Source: Fusarium oxysporum f. sp. lycopersici 4287
Taxonomy: Eukaryota > Ascomycota > Sordariomycetes > Hypocreales > Nectriaceae
NCBI RefSeq assembly: GCF_000149955.1
Contig: NC_030988.1
Span: 2,634,380 to 2,698,379 of the forward strand
Reading direction: 5' to 3'
Length of the DNA: 64,000 nucleotides
Part shown: positions 1-10,560 of the stretch, in pieces
Layout: every line of letters begins with the position of its first letter
Numbering within the stretch: the stretch's first letter is position 1
The notes under the pieces: generated by a model
The model's input: only the letters and a program-made list of their open reading frames with translations
Told to the model about the DNA's origin: nothing
Databases searched by the model: none
Translations under genes and position numbers: made by a program

Positions 1-459
1 GAAGATAGAACCAATCAACTCACTACTGCTGCTCATTATGAATGACCCGACCTTCAATCCACTTTAAGCACATCCAGTGCGACACGAACCCACAAATCTG
101 ATACACGAGTAGGCGATATGTAGGGAGAAGAACCGTAGGGATGAATTGTACTGGACGGTTCAGGCTGCAATTGCGAAGCCGTCATAGTGATTGTCATAGT
201 GACTTGATCACTAATAGTAAGATCTGAATAACGATTGTGCTTCAATCGACGATGAAACTTTCAAACAGTATAGCTCCATAACACTTTACGCGAGAGGACG
301 CGTCGCGCTCCGGGGTGAGCCCCTGTTCTGATCAGCACTACTATTTCCATATACAGAATAATGTTAAATCAACTCTACACCCTGGCAATAATCAACCCTA
401 CAAGGTTTAAAGTGGGTCAGTAAAATCAACTCTAGTAGAGTTGATTTGGTCATTGGTTA
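1..459. other. non-coding left edge with small palindromic element
   Basis: No gene is seen. The stretch 365-478 looks like a small palindromic element. AAATCAACTCTACACCCT at about 365 is mirrored by AGGGTGTTGTTGATTT at about 463, and a near-perfect 21-nt palindrome (ATCAAC TCT AGT AGA GTTGAT) lies between them. The element overlaps the place where the neighbouring OrsD-type gene loses homology. The first 90 bases faintly resemble 60545-60625 (shared GCTGCTCA, CTTTAAGCAC and AGTGCGACAC), possibly remnants of the same repeat family. Confidence 0.35.
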
Positions 460-3004
460 CTAGGGTGTTGTTGATTTTTGCCCTACTTGAGAGAGCGGCG
501 AGAAGAGAAGCGCGTTGGTATGCTCAATATCAAAACATTTAAGCAAGATTGTTATGGCGACTGGCCGTATGTAGACGAGGTACTGGAATATGAGCCGGGA
601 GACAGGTTTGGAGAAGAAGCGTACGACGTAAAACTCGTTGTTGGTTGCTAGTCGAGCCTTGTGGTGTCTAATGATGGAGCACATCTTTCCATCCCATAAG
701 CCAATACCTCGCTCTCTTGAAGCAGTATTGAAACACTCAAGCGTCAACAGCTCCGTAATCCGTGCGCACTGGCCGCCGTCAAAGTTACAAAGCACCATTA
801 GTCCCTTCAAGTGATCATCGTGGGCTTCCAAATATGCGCGAGCGGCTTTGGCATCCCAGGTACTCTGGTTTTGACCCTGTTCTTGGAGCAGACCGTCGAC
901 CGGGGATATGCATGCTCTCAGTAGTAACTCGGGGTAGGCATCTGTTAGCTGATTGACGGGATCGGATACGAAGGAGTAGCCCGGTGTTGTCGTTGATAGA
1001 TTATCTCGAATCAGCGACAAATCGAGGTGAGTAGGCTCCCAATCATACATCAAACGGGAACACGATGCTGTGACTGAGCGCAGCACTTTACAAGCCAGGC
1101 CACGAAAGTCCACCATCGAAAGTCGTTGGTTGCCATTCCAGGACAGTACCTCGCCGTCATCGCTCCAATGGAATCGGAAATTGGACCCTTGAGACCGTCG
1201 AAGAGCGTTGCCGTAAGACAAGAGACTCAAGAATTCGCCCATGGGCGATAACGTGCCATCACACATGTACTCGCGCCGGGCCGCATTGAGCCTTCGCAGC
1301 AGCCCGTGACGCGGTGGGCGTGCAATACCACCGTAGATACGTGAGAAATGAGGCAGCACGGCTTCGAGAAAGACCAACCGAGAACAGTATATAAGTCTCG
1401 CTAGGACAGGGGTGAACCGGTGAGGAGGGAGGTATTCGTTGCCGTTAGGGGTTGACAGCCCGCGTACAGCACTGAAGTACACTAGCATCGTCGAGCTCGC
1501 GAGCCCACCTTCAAAGTCCTCGGCGATAGCAAAGTAACAAAAGCGCAGTAAGACGTCGGCCGCGGGGTCTTGGGAGAGTTGCTCCTGGTTGTCCAAAGAC
1601 CAAGCGGAAGTCGACTCGGCGTCAGAGAGATCATCTGCTTCTATAGCCACACTACTCTGGCTGTCATATTCCGATGTATCGTGTCCATCACTCTCCTCAC
1701 ATTCACTTTCGTCCTCGCCTTCATCCTCTTCATCACCATAATCATCATCATCATTCTCCTCTTCTTCACCCCCATCATCTCCACTCTCATGATCATTCAT
1801 ACTCTGCCCTCCATCCTGGTTATCTGTACGGTCCATATCAGCAGGCTCCTCAGACTGCCGGACACCATCCACCCAGAGCTCACGAAGAGCTCTAAACTGA
1901 TGTCTGTTCAACCCTCGCCCTGTAATTGCCCGCATAGTTGTCGGTAATAGTCGGGACAGTCGAAGCCAGAAGCAGATAAAGCGCTTTAGTTCCTTCCGGT
2001 AGACCTTCTCAGAAGACGGCTTTGCCACCAGCTCGAAGGGCGCTTTGTAGGGGCGGTCTGGGAACCTGGAACGAAGCCATCTCCTCAGGCATACATCGGT
2101 CCTCCGAACGGTCTCGCCGCATTGGTCGAGGAGGCGATCAAGCGCTACCATCATCGATGCCAATTTTCGTTCGTCTCGCGCTAGGCTATAGATTACTTCT
2201 TCTCCCTGGATACCCAGGGGCATAGGCTGGGTTGGTCCTACAATTAGGTAACTCCGTAAGCGCAACAAGGATATTACGACGTGTATCTTGGAACATCGTT
2301 TCCCAGCCAGTACGCCGCATCCAATTCGTCTGTAAGGCGATAGATACCGGTGCTGCGCTGTCATATCGTCTCGTACGGCCTCCTTCTACACCCCCTAATC
2401 TTGCACACTCATCAGCAAAGAGCTTTTGGGCCAGCAGCTTAACGGCGTCTGGACAAGCTTGTAAGAGAGTACTACAAGGTAGAGAGCCACGGCTAGGGTT
2501 ATTGTCGGTGATAATCCATGACCTTCGGATATCGTTCGCCGACCAGCTCTGAAATGACAAGCCTTGCTGGATGTGATCACTCAGCCAGTGTCGCGTCTGT
2601 TGTCGAGCTGCGAGCTTGGTGTCTTTGCTGTGCTTTGATTTGACATGGGCTAGTAAGACTTTTTCGCTGATAGAGCGAAGACCACAATGTTTACAGGCCG
2701 AACCCTTATATACCGTAAGGTATGGGTGTGGCGGCGAGCCGTTTGATCGCAGTGGAAGTGTCTCTGGGTTTGGAAGATTGAGAGAATAGATTAGTGGCTT
2801 CAAACCACGGCGGGCAGACTTAGTTATATGATGCTTGTCGCCTGGGTGACGCGGCGCGCGTGCAGGGTTAATGGCGAAGCCGCATTCGACGCAAATTATT
2901 GCTGGCTCTGGCGAATTGTAGTACAAGCCGAGACTCTCGAGCTTTTGGAGCTGACTCGGCCGCAATGTGACAATAGCATCAGTGTACGTCGCGAGACCTG
3001 TCAT
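460..3004 (-). pseudogene. OrsD-domain / telomere-linked-helicase-like gene, frameshifted and truncated
   Basis: The reading starts at 3004 (MTGLATYT) and runs leftward. The first 80 residues carry two zinc-finger-like units, CVECGFAINPARAPRHPGDKH and, about 45 residues on, CKHCGLRS followed by HVKSKH. This is the arrangement of the OrsD (DUF3505) domain found at the N-terminus of large RecQ-type helicase genes near fungal telomeres. At about 2210 the frame breaks: the protein goes from APGYPG into a dead end, while the next frame resumes with GEEVIYSLARDERK and continues 600 residues without a stop. An acidic run (DDGGEEEENDDDD) lies in the middle. The product stops at 460 after LLFSPLSQ, and the helicase part expected downstream is absent. 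So this is a one-base frameshift plus loss of the 3' half. The family assignment is from motif memory; the break and truncation are seen directly. Confidence 0.6.
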
Positions 3005-3179
3005 ATTGATAAAGTTGAGAAGGCAGCAAGAGTATCAGATATCCTCTAGGGAGCCACATTTAGCCAAGAATAAAGAGAGAGCTTGATTGCTGCTTCCTTC
3101 CTCCCTAATCGACGCAACCGAAATTACTACATGCTGTAAAGTTTAAGAGCGCGGTCGTCTACATGGTTGGCACGGGCGT

Positions 3180-3345
3180 TCGTGGAAGAAACGCGGCGCA
3201 TTTCGCGTTCTCGGTTTACAGGCCTAAATGGAAATGCGGCGCATTTCCAGAGGGGAAATTCGGGGTAAGAAAATGGAGATTCTGATTGGTGCAGAAGTGG
3301 AAATGCGGCGCATTTCTGCTCTACATGCTTGATTAGGGGTGTGAG
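3180..3345 (-). promoter_or_regulatory. promoter-like module 1: three 17-bp palindromes plus CCAAT box
   Basis: Three 17-bp dyads occur at 3188-3204 (GAAACGC GGC GCATTTC), 3231-3247 and 3300-3316 (both GAAATGC GGC GCATTTC). A CCAAT box (GATTGGT on the plus strand, ACCAATC on the minus strand) lies at 3284-3290. The module sits about 180-310 bp upstream of the leftward OrsD-type gene with the CCAAT box in canonical orientation for it, so it is probably that gene's promoter. A homologous module at 10384-10560 keeps the same order and spacing. The binding factor is unknown. Confidence 0.5.
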
Positions 3346-3635
3346 CCAATGAAAGACCGCGAATTTCCACTTTCACCGAAAGTGAGCCGGATAAAAGGGG
3401 TGTAGCAGGCGGCATCCTGTTGCCTAGACGATCGGCAGACTGAACATGAGTACAAGAGACCGACTCTTGCCGCTCCTTTAGAAAGAAAATCAAGTGCTCA
3501 TTTGATCTTGGCTGTCCATCCGTACATGCGAGAGGTAGCATCTTAGCATTTTGCATCGTGATAGTGGCCCACTTAGCTTTGCGCCGCCTTCATGATGTTC
3601 AGTAGCTTGATCGTTTTTTTTGGAGGCGCCCTAAC
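3346..3635. other. intergenic, no gene recognised
   Basis: This is the interval between module 1 and the 3' end of the NACHT gene. A TATA-like ATAAAAGG occurs at about 3391 in the rightward direction, but only a short reading frame (ATG at 3447, 11 codons) follows it. Confidence 0.4.
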
Positions 3636-6600
3636 TCAGCTCGTGCTCTCATAAGCTGATCCCTCGCTATCATCCACATTAGAGGCGCAGAGCTCGAGCC
3701 TTCGGAATGTCACAGGAAAAAGACGCCGATGGGTGTCGCATAATGATTCAAAAAATCGGATGGGAGGAGAGATGCCAGCTTGTTCCAAGGTACAGAATCC
3801 CAGTTGTTCATCAATTAAAGCAAGGACCGCAGTCTCATACTCAATTTCTTCCGCATCTGGGTGTTTGATAAGTTTAGTAACAATCTCAAGATCGGTCTCA
3901 CTGTTGCTCAATACCCGGTCTTTCTTAGGAATGCCTGTTATGCCAGCTTCACGATAGTATTGCGCAATCCTTGGCGCAAAGTCAGGCGACCGTGATGGAA
4001 TTCGGTGACATTTTAGAGTCCTCACTCTTTCACGCAACAATCCCGATGCTGTTTCCATGGTCAAAATGAAGCGTATTTTTGCTGACGGATTTTGAAGTCT
4101 TGAATAGAGCTCCTGAGCATCCGGGCCTCTCAAGATTGTCTGGGCGAGGCCGCTGGTAGGCCCGGATAAGAGGTACAACAGTAGAAACTGCAGGTTTACC
4201 TCATATAGAACGCAAATGTTGCCGAAACCCATGATAGGTTTCTCTAGATTCGACACTGAGGAAGGTATTCCCATCTCATCTTGCTGGAAGCCCCCAACCA
4301 GTAGAACTGTCGCATTCAAGTCCTGGCAAACCTTTGCCATACTTGTTCCCACTTTTATAATCTCACAAAGGCGCTCGTTGTGCGATTCCCAGCCATTCTT
4401 AGTAGAATCATCGTCACTGCCGCTTTGAACAGGACAATATGCTCTACAAGAGAGAAATGCCAGAAGGAGATTGGTGAGAGCTGTTCCTTTTCTCGCGAAG
4501 GGGGTCTCATAACAATGGATACTATGGTTAACGCCATAATCGTGTGGGTCAGCACCTAATGAAAGCAATGCGTTGACAAGTCTCGTTGATGGCACCCTAT
4601 CTCCAATGGGTTGATCGGGGATCCACCCATTGCGCAAGATATCGGTAGCCAAGCGAGTTGAAGCTTCCCTTGTGAGGCTCGATATAACGAATTCATCGAA
4701 TTGAGAATACCCTATCAAGTTACTCAAGAATGGAACTTGAGGATCCCACGGATACTCATTGGATCGGATCAGCTGCTTGTCGTAAAGGGGCTTCATGATA
4801 TCAAGCATGTTAATAGCGACTTCTAGTCCCCTACTTCCTTCGAGTTCTGATAATTTGATGATCTTGTCGAAGATGCTGTCGGCTTTTGTTATAATCCCCC
4901 AATGGGTGTTACAGGTAACAAGAAGACAGAGTAAACCGTTAAAAAGGCGGGTATGCATGACTGTTTCGGACAGGGACCCCCATCCTAGGATACTTCGGCC
5001 AGCTTCCGTGTCTCTCAAGAAGTCGTGGGCCGTGCGATGGATAAATGATATGCGGCTCAATGCCGGATCGACGGTGTTGCGTACATCTTCGGATGTGAAA
5101 TCATCCGTGGTAAAGGGCTGGACTGATTGTGGCTCAATCTGTAAGAGCCCTGCGCAACGTGTGAGTATAGAGCGTTTTGTCTCATCGCATAACTGTCGAA
5201 TTCGCGCAAGGCCCATCCTGTCTGAGCTTCTGAGAATAGTTTGTTGTGTTTCGATGTTTTCAGCACATGCGACTTGAAATAATGTGGGCAAATCCGTTAA
5301 GCTGCCGTCACAACGATAATTGTTCCAGTAGTACATCGTGAAAACCGTCGTCTGCTGGAGAGCGTAGCGGAAATATCTTGCAGCTGTTTCTCGATACACG
5401 GAGTTATTCTCGTTTAGCCTTCGCCACATATCGATATATAGCCTCTCAAGATCTGCAGGAAGTTGATCCAGACGAGCAAAGAGAAGATCATCTGAATCAT
5501 CATTCTCGATCCCTTCAATGAGACTTCGAGTTGCGATTTGGAGCCACAAAAACACCCCTTGGGCTTTGTCAACGAGCCGTTCTGTTAGCTTTTCGTAAGT
5601 GCTGAATGAAATGCATTGACCTGAAAGCAAAGGTTTGAGCTTTTCGCGTACAAAGATGCGCATGTCAGGTCTCGTTAGGTCTTCAAGTAGGATTCCAGGT
5701 GGGTTCATGACCTCAAGCCACCTCATGATCTGGACCTCTGGTCGGGTAGCAATACATAACTTGACATTGGGAAGATTCAAGATACCCTCAATCGACTGAA
5801 TTAGCTTGCGATAGCCGTCTTCATTTCGAATTTCATCGAGGCCATCGATGAAAATGCACAGATGTCTAACATTCTTGTTGGAGACATATTGCAAAACAGC
5901 ATCCAAATCTTTGATAGACCAGTCACTATACTCGGTGTGTGAGGAAAGATGTGTGAAGCGGCATAGTGTATGCTGGATCAAATCCCGTTTGTTTCGCAGC
6001 TTTTGGTACAGCAATGAGCATAAGAGACCTTTGATGCTGTTCTGTTCATGGGATCCAATTTTCCAGATAAAATGATGCACGATCATGACATCTGAACTCC
6101 AACGTTGGAGCAGCTCTTTGGTTCTTTCATGATCCAGAATAAATTTGATAAGGGTGCTTTTTCCAGATCCTGGCTTGCCTTGAATGTAAAATAGTTTACC
6201 GTCTGATTGCAACCATTCAGTGAAAGAAGCCCAAGACCCATGAACCTCGTCCCTGTCACTCATCCAGGTGGGGTATCTCGCTGTGTCAGATGATCCAGAC
6301 ATTTCAGACTCGTTGTCGGTAGTTTCCATAGGTTCATAAGACGAGAATATCCGCTTGAATGTCGCCTCCCTCGAGTCCAGAACATCGTTATATCGCTGAT
6401 TCATGTTGGAGGTCTTGAGGCTTCGCAAAAAGATATCGCATGCTTTCCTTGATTCTGCAGCAGTACTGAATGCGAGGGCTTGGGTTGTCGTGTGTAGGTT
6501 GACGGATTGCTCAATTTTAGCCGCTTCATGGGCCAATGTATCCCGCATCTGAGTACTGCCCTCTTTGATGAGATCTTCAAGTCTAGTGTGACCACGTGCG

Positions 6601-7170
6601 AGTTGTCTCACGAGGCGTTGAGTATCGGCTGCAAGGTGGTGAAACCCTTCTTCTTGCTGTAATGTGATTGCATAGCTCCGCGAACTATAATAATCATTGA
6701 TTAACTCGAGGACAGCTATCACTGACGGAGACTCACCATAAATGCGACATTATCTCGGTTTCCATTTCCTGCGTATACCTCGACAGCGAGAGTTCCAGAA
6801 GCTCAATCTTCTTCCGATGCCTGGCTCCTCTCAGCGTAGCATGAATAGCATGCAGTAGATTACGTTTGTCGCATAAACCAGTCACGAATCGAGCCTCCTT
6901 TTTCAGCTCTTGCGCAGATTCCTTGCAAGCTTTGGCAATGGCTTGAAGCTCGTTGTTGTTGACCTGTGGGTGCAGCTTTGCCATCACTTCGCAACGAATC
7001 TGGACTCGATCAACGGCATCCGACATTTGCTGGGCGTGGCGTTCGAGATTTTCTTCAGACGTCAGCTTTCCATCGTAGATACCTTTACAGGTGACTATTA
7101 AGTCTCGTGCGAACGAAATTACTTGCAGAACAGCGCTTGCCGCGCCGAGCGCTTCAAAACCTGTCGACAT
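3636..7170 (-). CDS. NACHT-domain NLR-like (STAND) protein
   Basis: Two exons are proposed: 7170-6737 and 6684-3636, with an intron at 6685-6736 (52 nt, GTGAGT...TATAG). This gives 1160 residues in one open frame. The N-terminal 145 residues (GFEALGAASAVLQVISFARD) resemble the helical N-terminal domains of fungal STAND proteins. A helical linker follows, then a NACHT NTPase with Walker A GKPGSGKST near residue 314 and Walker B CIFIDGLDE. Downstream, the segment around FIHRTAHDFLRDTEAG is typical of the winged-helix/helical part of these proteins. No ankyrin, WD40 or TPR repeats are visible in the C-terminal 450 residues. Such proteins act in non-self recognition and programmed cell death (HET-E/NWD type), but the ligand and output here are unknown. 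The gene looks intact, in contrast to its broken neighbour. Confidence 0.85.
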
Positions 7171-7892
7171 GGCTTTGACGATCTTGTGTGTTGAGAATTT
7201 TCACATCATATGAGGACGGTGATGAGGAAACACATACCTGCCAGCTGATCAGTTCCTGCTAGATGATCTGATGGCTTTATGCAGGCTGACTAACCCAAGT
7301 TATCCATCGACGTATCGAAAGATCATTACCCTTTACCTTATGTGGGGCGAGGGCCCCAGGTGAGCCAATCTAGCTTGCTAGGTTGGGCGCAAAAGTATGA
7401 GACAGCCCTATGTATTATTCGCAGGCGATATGAGTCAAATTCTCCACCAAAATGGGGTTGCGGGGCCAACGTACATTATTGCGGCCTCGTCGCTTTGGTC
7501 GAAGGTGAGTCCCTGAATGGTGCTTAGGGTTAGCTAGCGCCGATCTGGGGTAAGGGTTATGCAGCACAGAGCAGCTCACGAGTTGGAATTTAAACAGAAC
7601 AACATCTACTACTTTATTTTATCTAGTCACGAGGAATAATCTGATGAGACCAAATCAAGCAGTAATACAATGGGGGGTTATATCAAATTGAACGAGTAAT
7701 ACTAGATGCTGCTCTGGCGGCTTTGTAAGGCATCTATTCGACCTGGCGCCGTCATTAAATCCCACTTTTGGTATCAACGTCAGCTGAAAGGCAAACTGTT
7801 GAAGAGTATTAGAGACTACTATTGCGCGATGGAGCTAGCTGGCCCAAAACTCTCTGCATTGCCAGCCGGTTTGGACAATTTCTGAAGCTCTT
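7171..7892. other. upstream region of NACHT gene, no gene recognised
   Basis: This holds the presumed promoter of the NACHT gene and about 500 bases of unassigned sequence. Only short chance reading frames are seen. Confidence 0.5.
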
Positions 7893-9573
7893 GGGGAAAA
7901 GAGAAAACAGCCTTGGTGTATTGCCGTTTTCGGTTTTGATGTAAACCCTGTCGAAGGCTTGAAAACGGCTTGCTTGGCCGGCTGCAGCCACAACAGCCCT
8001 TTTGGTGGGGTAAGAAAAGCAGACTTGGACACATGCTCGTCTGTATGCACACAGGGACTTAGTGGCGGGCAGCTGACCACGTAGCTGATGCACAGGACCA
8101 TCGGGTGTACAATGACACTTGTCACAAAATAACAAATGCAGGCGAGCAATTCGATACGATGGGAACGAATGGGCAATCATTAGCTGTAGTGCGTTCCTCG
8201 GTTGTGAGGTGACAGGTCTATCCGCCCACCATCTCAGCATTAAGTCGTTGTTGGGCACACCGGCCTGCTCCGCGGAGATCGCCGAGTCCTGACCAGGTGA
8301 TCTGTATTACTGATTCGACCTTGAAGAAGAAAACCTCCTGCTGCATTAGAGGTATTGGCTGTAACCGAGATTCCTCTCTCGTCCTAGAAAATAAATACCG
8401 ATGAGTTGCTGTGGGTGGTGGCAGAGAAGGTAGGTAAAACCGGCAAGATGCGGCATTTTTATAACTCATATTGGGCAAATGTCTTTAAATCGTTTCTCCC
8501 TAAGATGCAAACCTGCGACAACGCAAAAGCAGTAATGAACTTTGCCAGCCGTATTGCATATTTGCCTTTGTCGAGCTGAGGTGGCTAGGTGCAAAGTTGC
8601 AGGGTCAGCTCATCAACTGCCGTCCGTTCGAAGGAGGCCCGAGCGTTGATTATGGACCAATTAACCCTCTGTGACATTCAAGTCCGGCAGGGAACTGATG
8701 GTTCTTCATTATGGATGGCTATGGTGGGGCTCTGATCTACCGGTACATGGTAATCTCCCATGCCAAGATCCATAAAGCTGCAAGGACGGAAAAAAGGGCA
8801 TTTAGTCAGACCAACGCTCAGGCCTCCTTCGAACATTCGACAGTCGGGAACAAGTCCTGCAACCTTACAGCTAGCCACCTCAGCTCGACGGTGGTAATGT
8901 GCAATTCGGCTGGCAAAGTATATGATTGCTTTTAGTGTGGCCGCCGGTTTAAGTATCAGGCAGCAACGGGCCGAGGAGATTTCGGCTACGTTGGCTGAGA
9001 AAATGGCGCACCCCCGCCACCAGAGACGAAGCAACTCGTCGGTATCCATAATGAGGTGAGATAGGAAGCTCTATTACAGCCAATACGTATAATGCAGCAG
9101 GCTGCTTTTTTCTTTAAGGGCGGATCCATAATACAGGTTCCTTCGTCAGGTCTTAGCTATCTTCGCAGAGCGGGCCGATCTGCCTAACAACAACTTGATG
9201 CTAATATGGTTTGCGGGGTAAAGCGTGTCACCTCACAATTGAGGAAACATACGACAGCTAATGATTGCCTATTCGGTTCCCCTCACTGCCATGCCGCAAT
9301 TGTCCTCTCGCACCACTAAGTGACTCGTCTAGCCGCTTTTGAGTCGCTCGCCTGCACTTGTCAGTCTGTCACAAGTGCCACTGAACGCCCGATGGGCCTA
9401 TGCTTCCATCGCTGTGTGGTCAGCTGCCTGCTATTAAGCCCTGTGTGGTTAGTCTGTGCTGAGGGGCTTTTATGGCTGCGGCCGGTCAAGCAAGCCATTT
9501 TAGGGATTTTAATAGGGTTTATATTAAAACCGAAAACGGCTATAGACTAAGGCTGTTTTCTCTTTCCTCGGGG
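7893..9573. repeat. 1.7-kb imperfect inverted repeat (two diverged arms)
   Basis: Plus-strand sequence 7893-8650 matches the reverse complement of 8811-9573. Anchors run collinearly along the whole arm: GGGGAAAAGAGAAAACAGCC at 7893 against 9573, CCGTTTTCGGTTTT, GCAATCATTAGCTGT, TGCTGCATTA with ATTGGCTGTAA, ACTTTGCCAGCC, GAGCTGAGGTGGCTAG, and GTTCGAAGGAGGC with GAGCGTTG near the centre. The spacer is about 160 bp. Arms look roughly 65-75% alike by eye. Short frames inside do not match any family I know, and the arms do not keep the same frame. It could be two head-to-head copies of a dead element or a very large foldback element. Confidence 0.7.
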
Positions 9574-10383
9574 AAGGAATAAGCTCTGTTATCTATCCCT
9601 TCAGTGGCACTTAGTCCTGCATGTCTTATTACCCCGCCCTGTTCAGCACTCAATAAAGAACGGAGTTGATAGTTTCCAAGAATCAGACAGCACAATCCAG
9701 GGATGGCTGTGGAGGTTCGTGTAGACGCGGGTTGCTTTGTTATCTGTGGGGGTTGTAAATATGCAGCTGCTTCTCTTTTCATCCATGCCTGGCGCGGCCA
9801 TGCAACCAATAATTAGATTTCAACGACTCATAATGCGACGTCTCTGAGCCACTAGCTTGATTCGGAAGGTGTAACGCTGGACCCTGCTCTGCGACTGATT
9901 TAATATGAAGCCTTCTAGTTTAATTATGAGCTGTAGAAGGAAAAAATATTCAATTAAAAAAAACGAATGCGCTCCTATATTATTAAGTATCTAAGGATCT
10001 GATGAAGCTACAAAAGACAAGAGATATTGGTTGTGTCGCTGAAAACTTAAGCTGCAATTGCCTACTGGATTTGCGTATGTGACGCGTGCTCAGACCGTCA
10101 ATCAAAATGGGACAAATAACTCGCCACAGTATGGATTACATGGGAATAAACCGGAGATAGACAGGCACTTGAGAAGTGAACAGGGGTACACGACAATTAG
10201 GAATAGAAGAGTAGGGAAGAGGTCCATTACGACTAAGCATAGAAAAGTATATAAGATAGGATAAAGTGGAGGAGATTGAGTAGATGTTGTACGAAGACGA
10301 TAGATATGTCAGGTTCAGCAAACGATGGTAAAATGCTGTTGTTTGGGTCTGGAGTGATCAAGTTGTTGAACTTGACAAGGGTT
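9574..10383. other. no gene recognised; possible leftward transcript leader
   Basis: Nothing with family resemblance is seen. Reading leftward from module 2, the minus strand at about 10300-10250 is pyrimidine-rich (CAATCTCCTCCACTTTATCC), like a fungal 5' leader. It is followed by an ATG at about 10237 opening a frame of only 34 codons. Confidence 0.35.
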
Positions 10384-10560
10384 AGCCGACGGAAACGCGT
10401 CGCGTTTCGTGTTTTAGGTTTTTAATTTCCATTAGTGCGGCATAGGAAACGCACTGCGTTTCCATCGAAAGAAATATGGGTCGGAGATTTTGGACGATGA
10501 TTGGTCAAAAACAGGAAACGCAGTGCGTTTCTGATAATAATGCTTGAGTAGGTGAAGCGG
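10384..10560 (-). promoter_or_regulatory. promoter-like module 2: three 17-bp palindromes plus CCAAT box
   Basis: The dyads are at 10392-10408 (GAAACGC GTC GCGTTTC), 10446-10462 (GAAACGC ACT GCGTTTC) and 10515-10531 (GAAACGC AGT GCGTTTC). GATTGGT lies at 10499-10505. Dyads two and three start 69 bp apart and the CCAAT box starts 16 bp before dyad three, exactly as in module 1. A conserved TGCTTGA.TAGG follows dyad three in both. Half-sites differ by one symmetrical transition from module 1 (GAAACGC versus GAAATGC). No protein gene is seen to the left, so this may be an orphan promoter or a remnant of another OrsD-type copy. Confidence 0.5.

Noticed and set aside
1674..1947. His/Leu-rich plus-strand frames opposite the acidic tract
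   Set aside because: They are antisense shadows of the Asp/Glu codon run in the OrsD-type gene.
3224..3556. 110-codon minus-strand frame over module 1
   Set aside because: It is created by the palindromes (repeated EMRRIS) and has no gene-like features.
7809..8258. 149-codon minus-strand frame inside the inverted repeat
   Set aside because: The opposite arm does not preserve this frame, no family matches, and overlapping frames are equally long.
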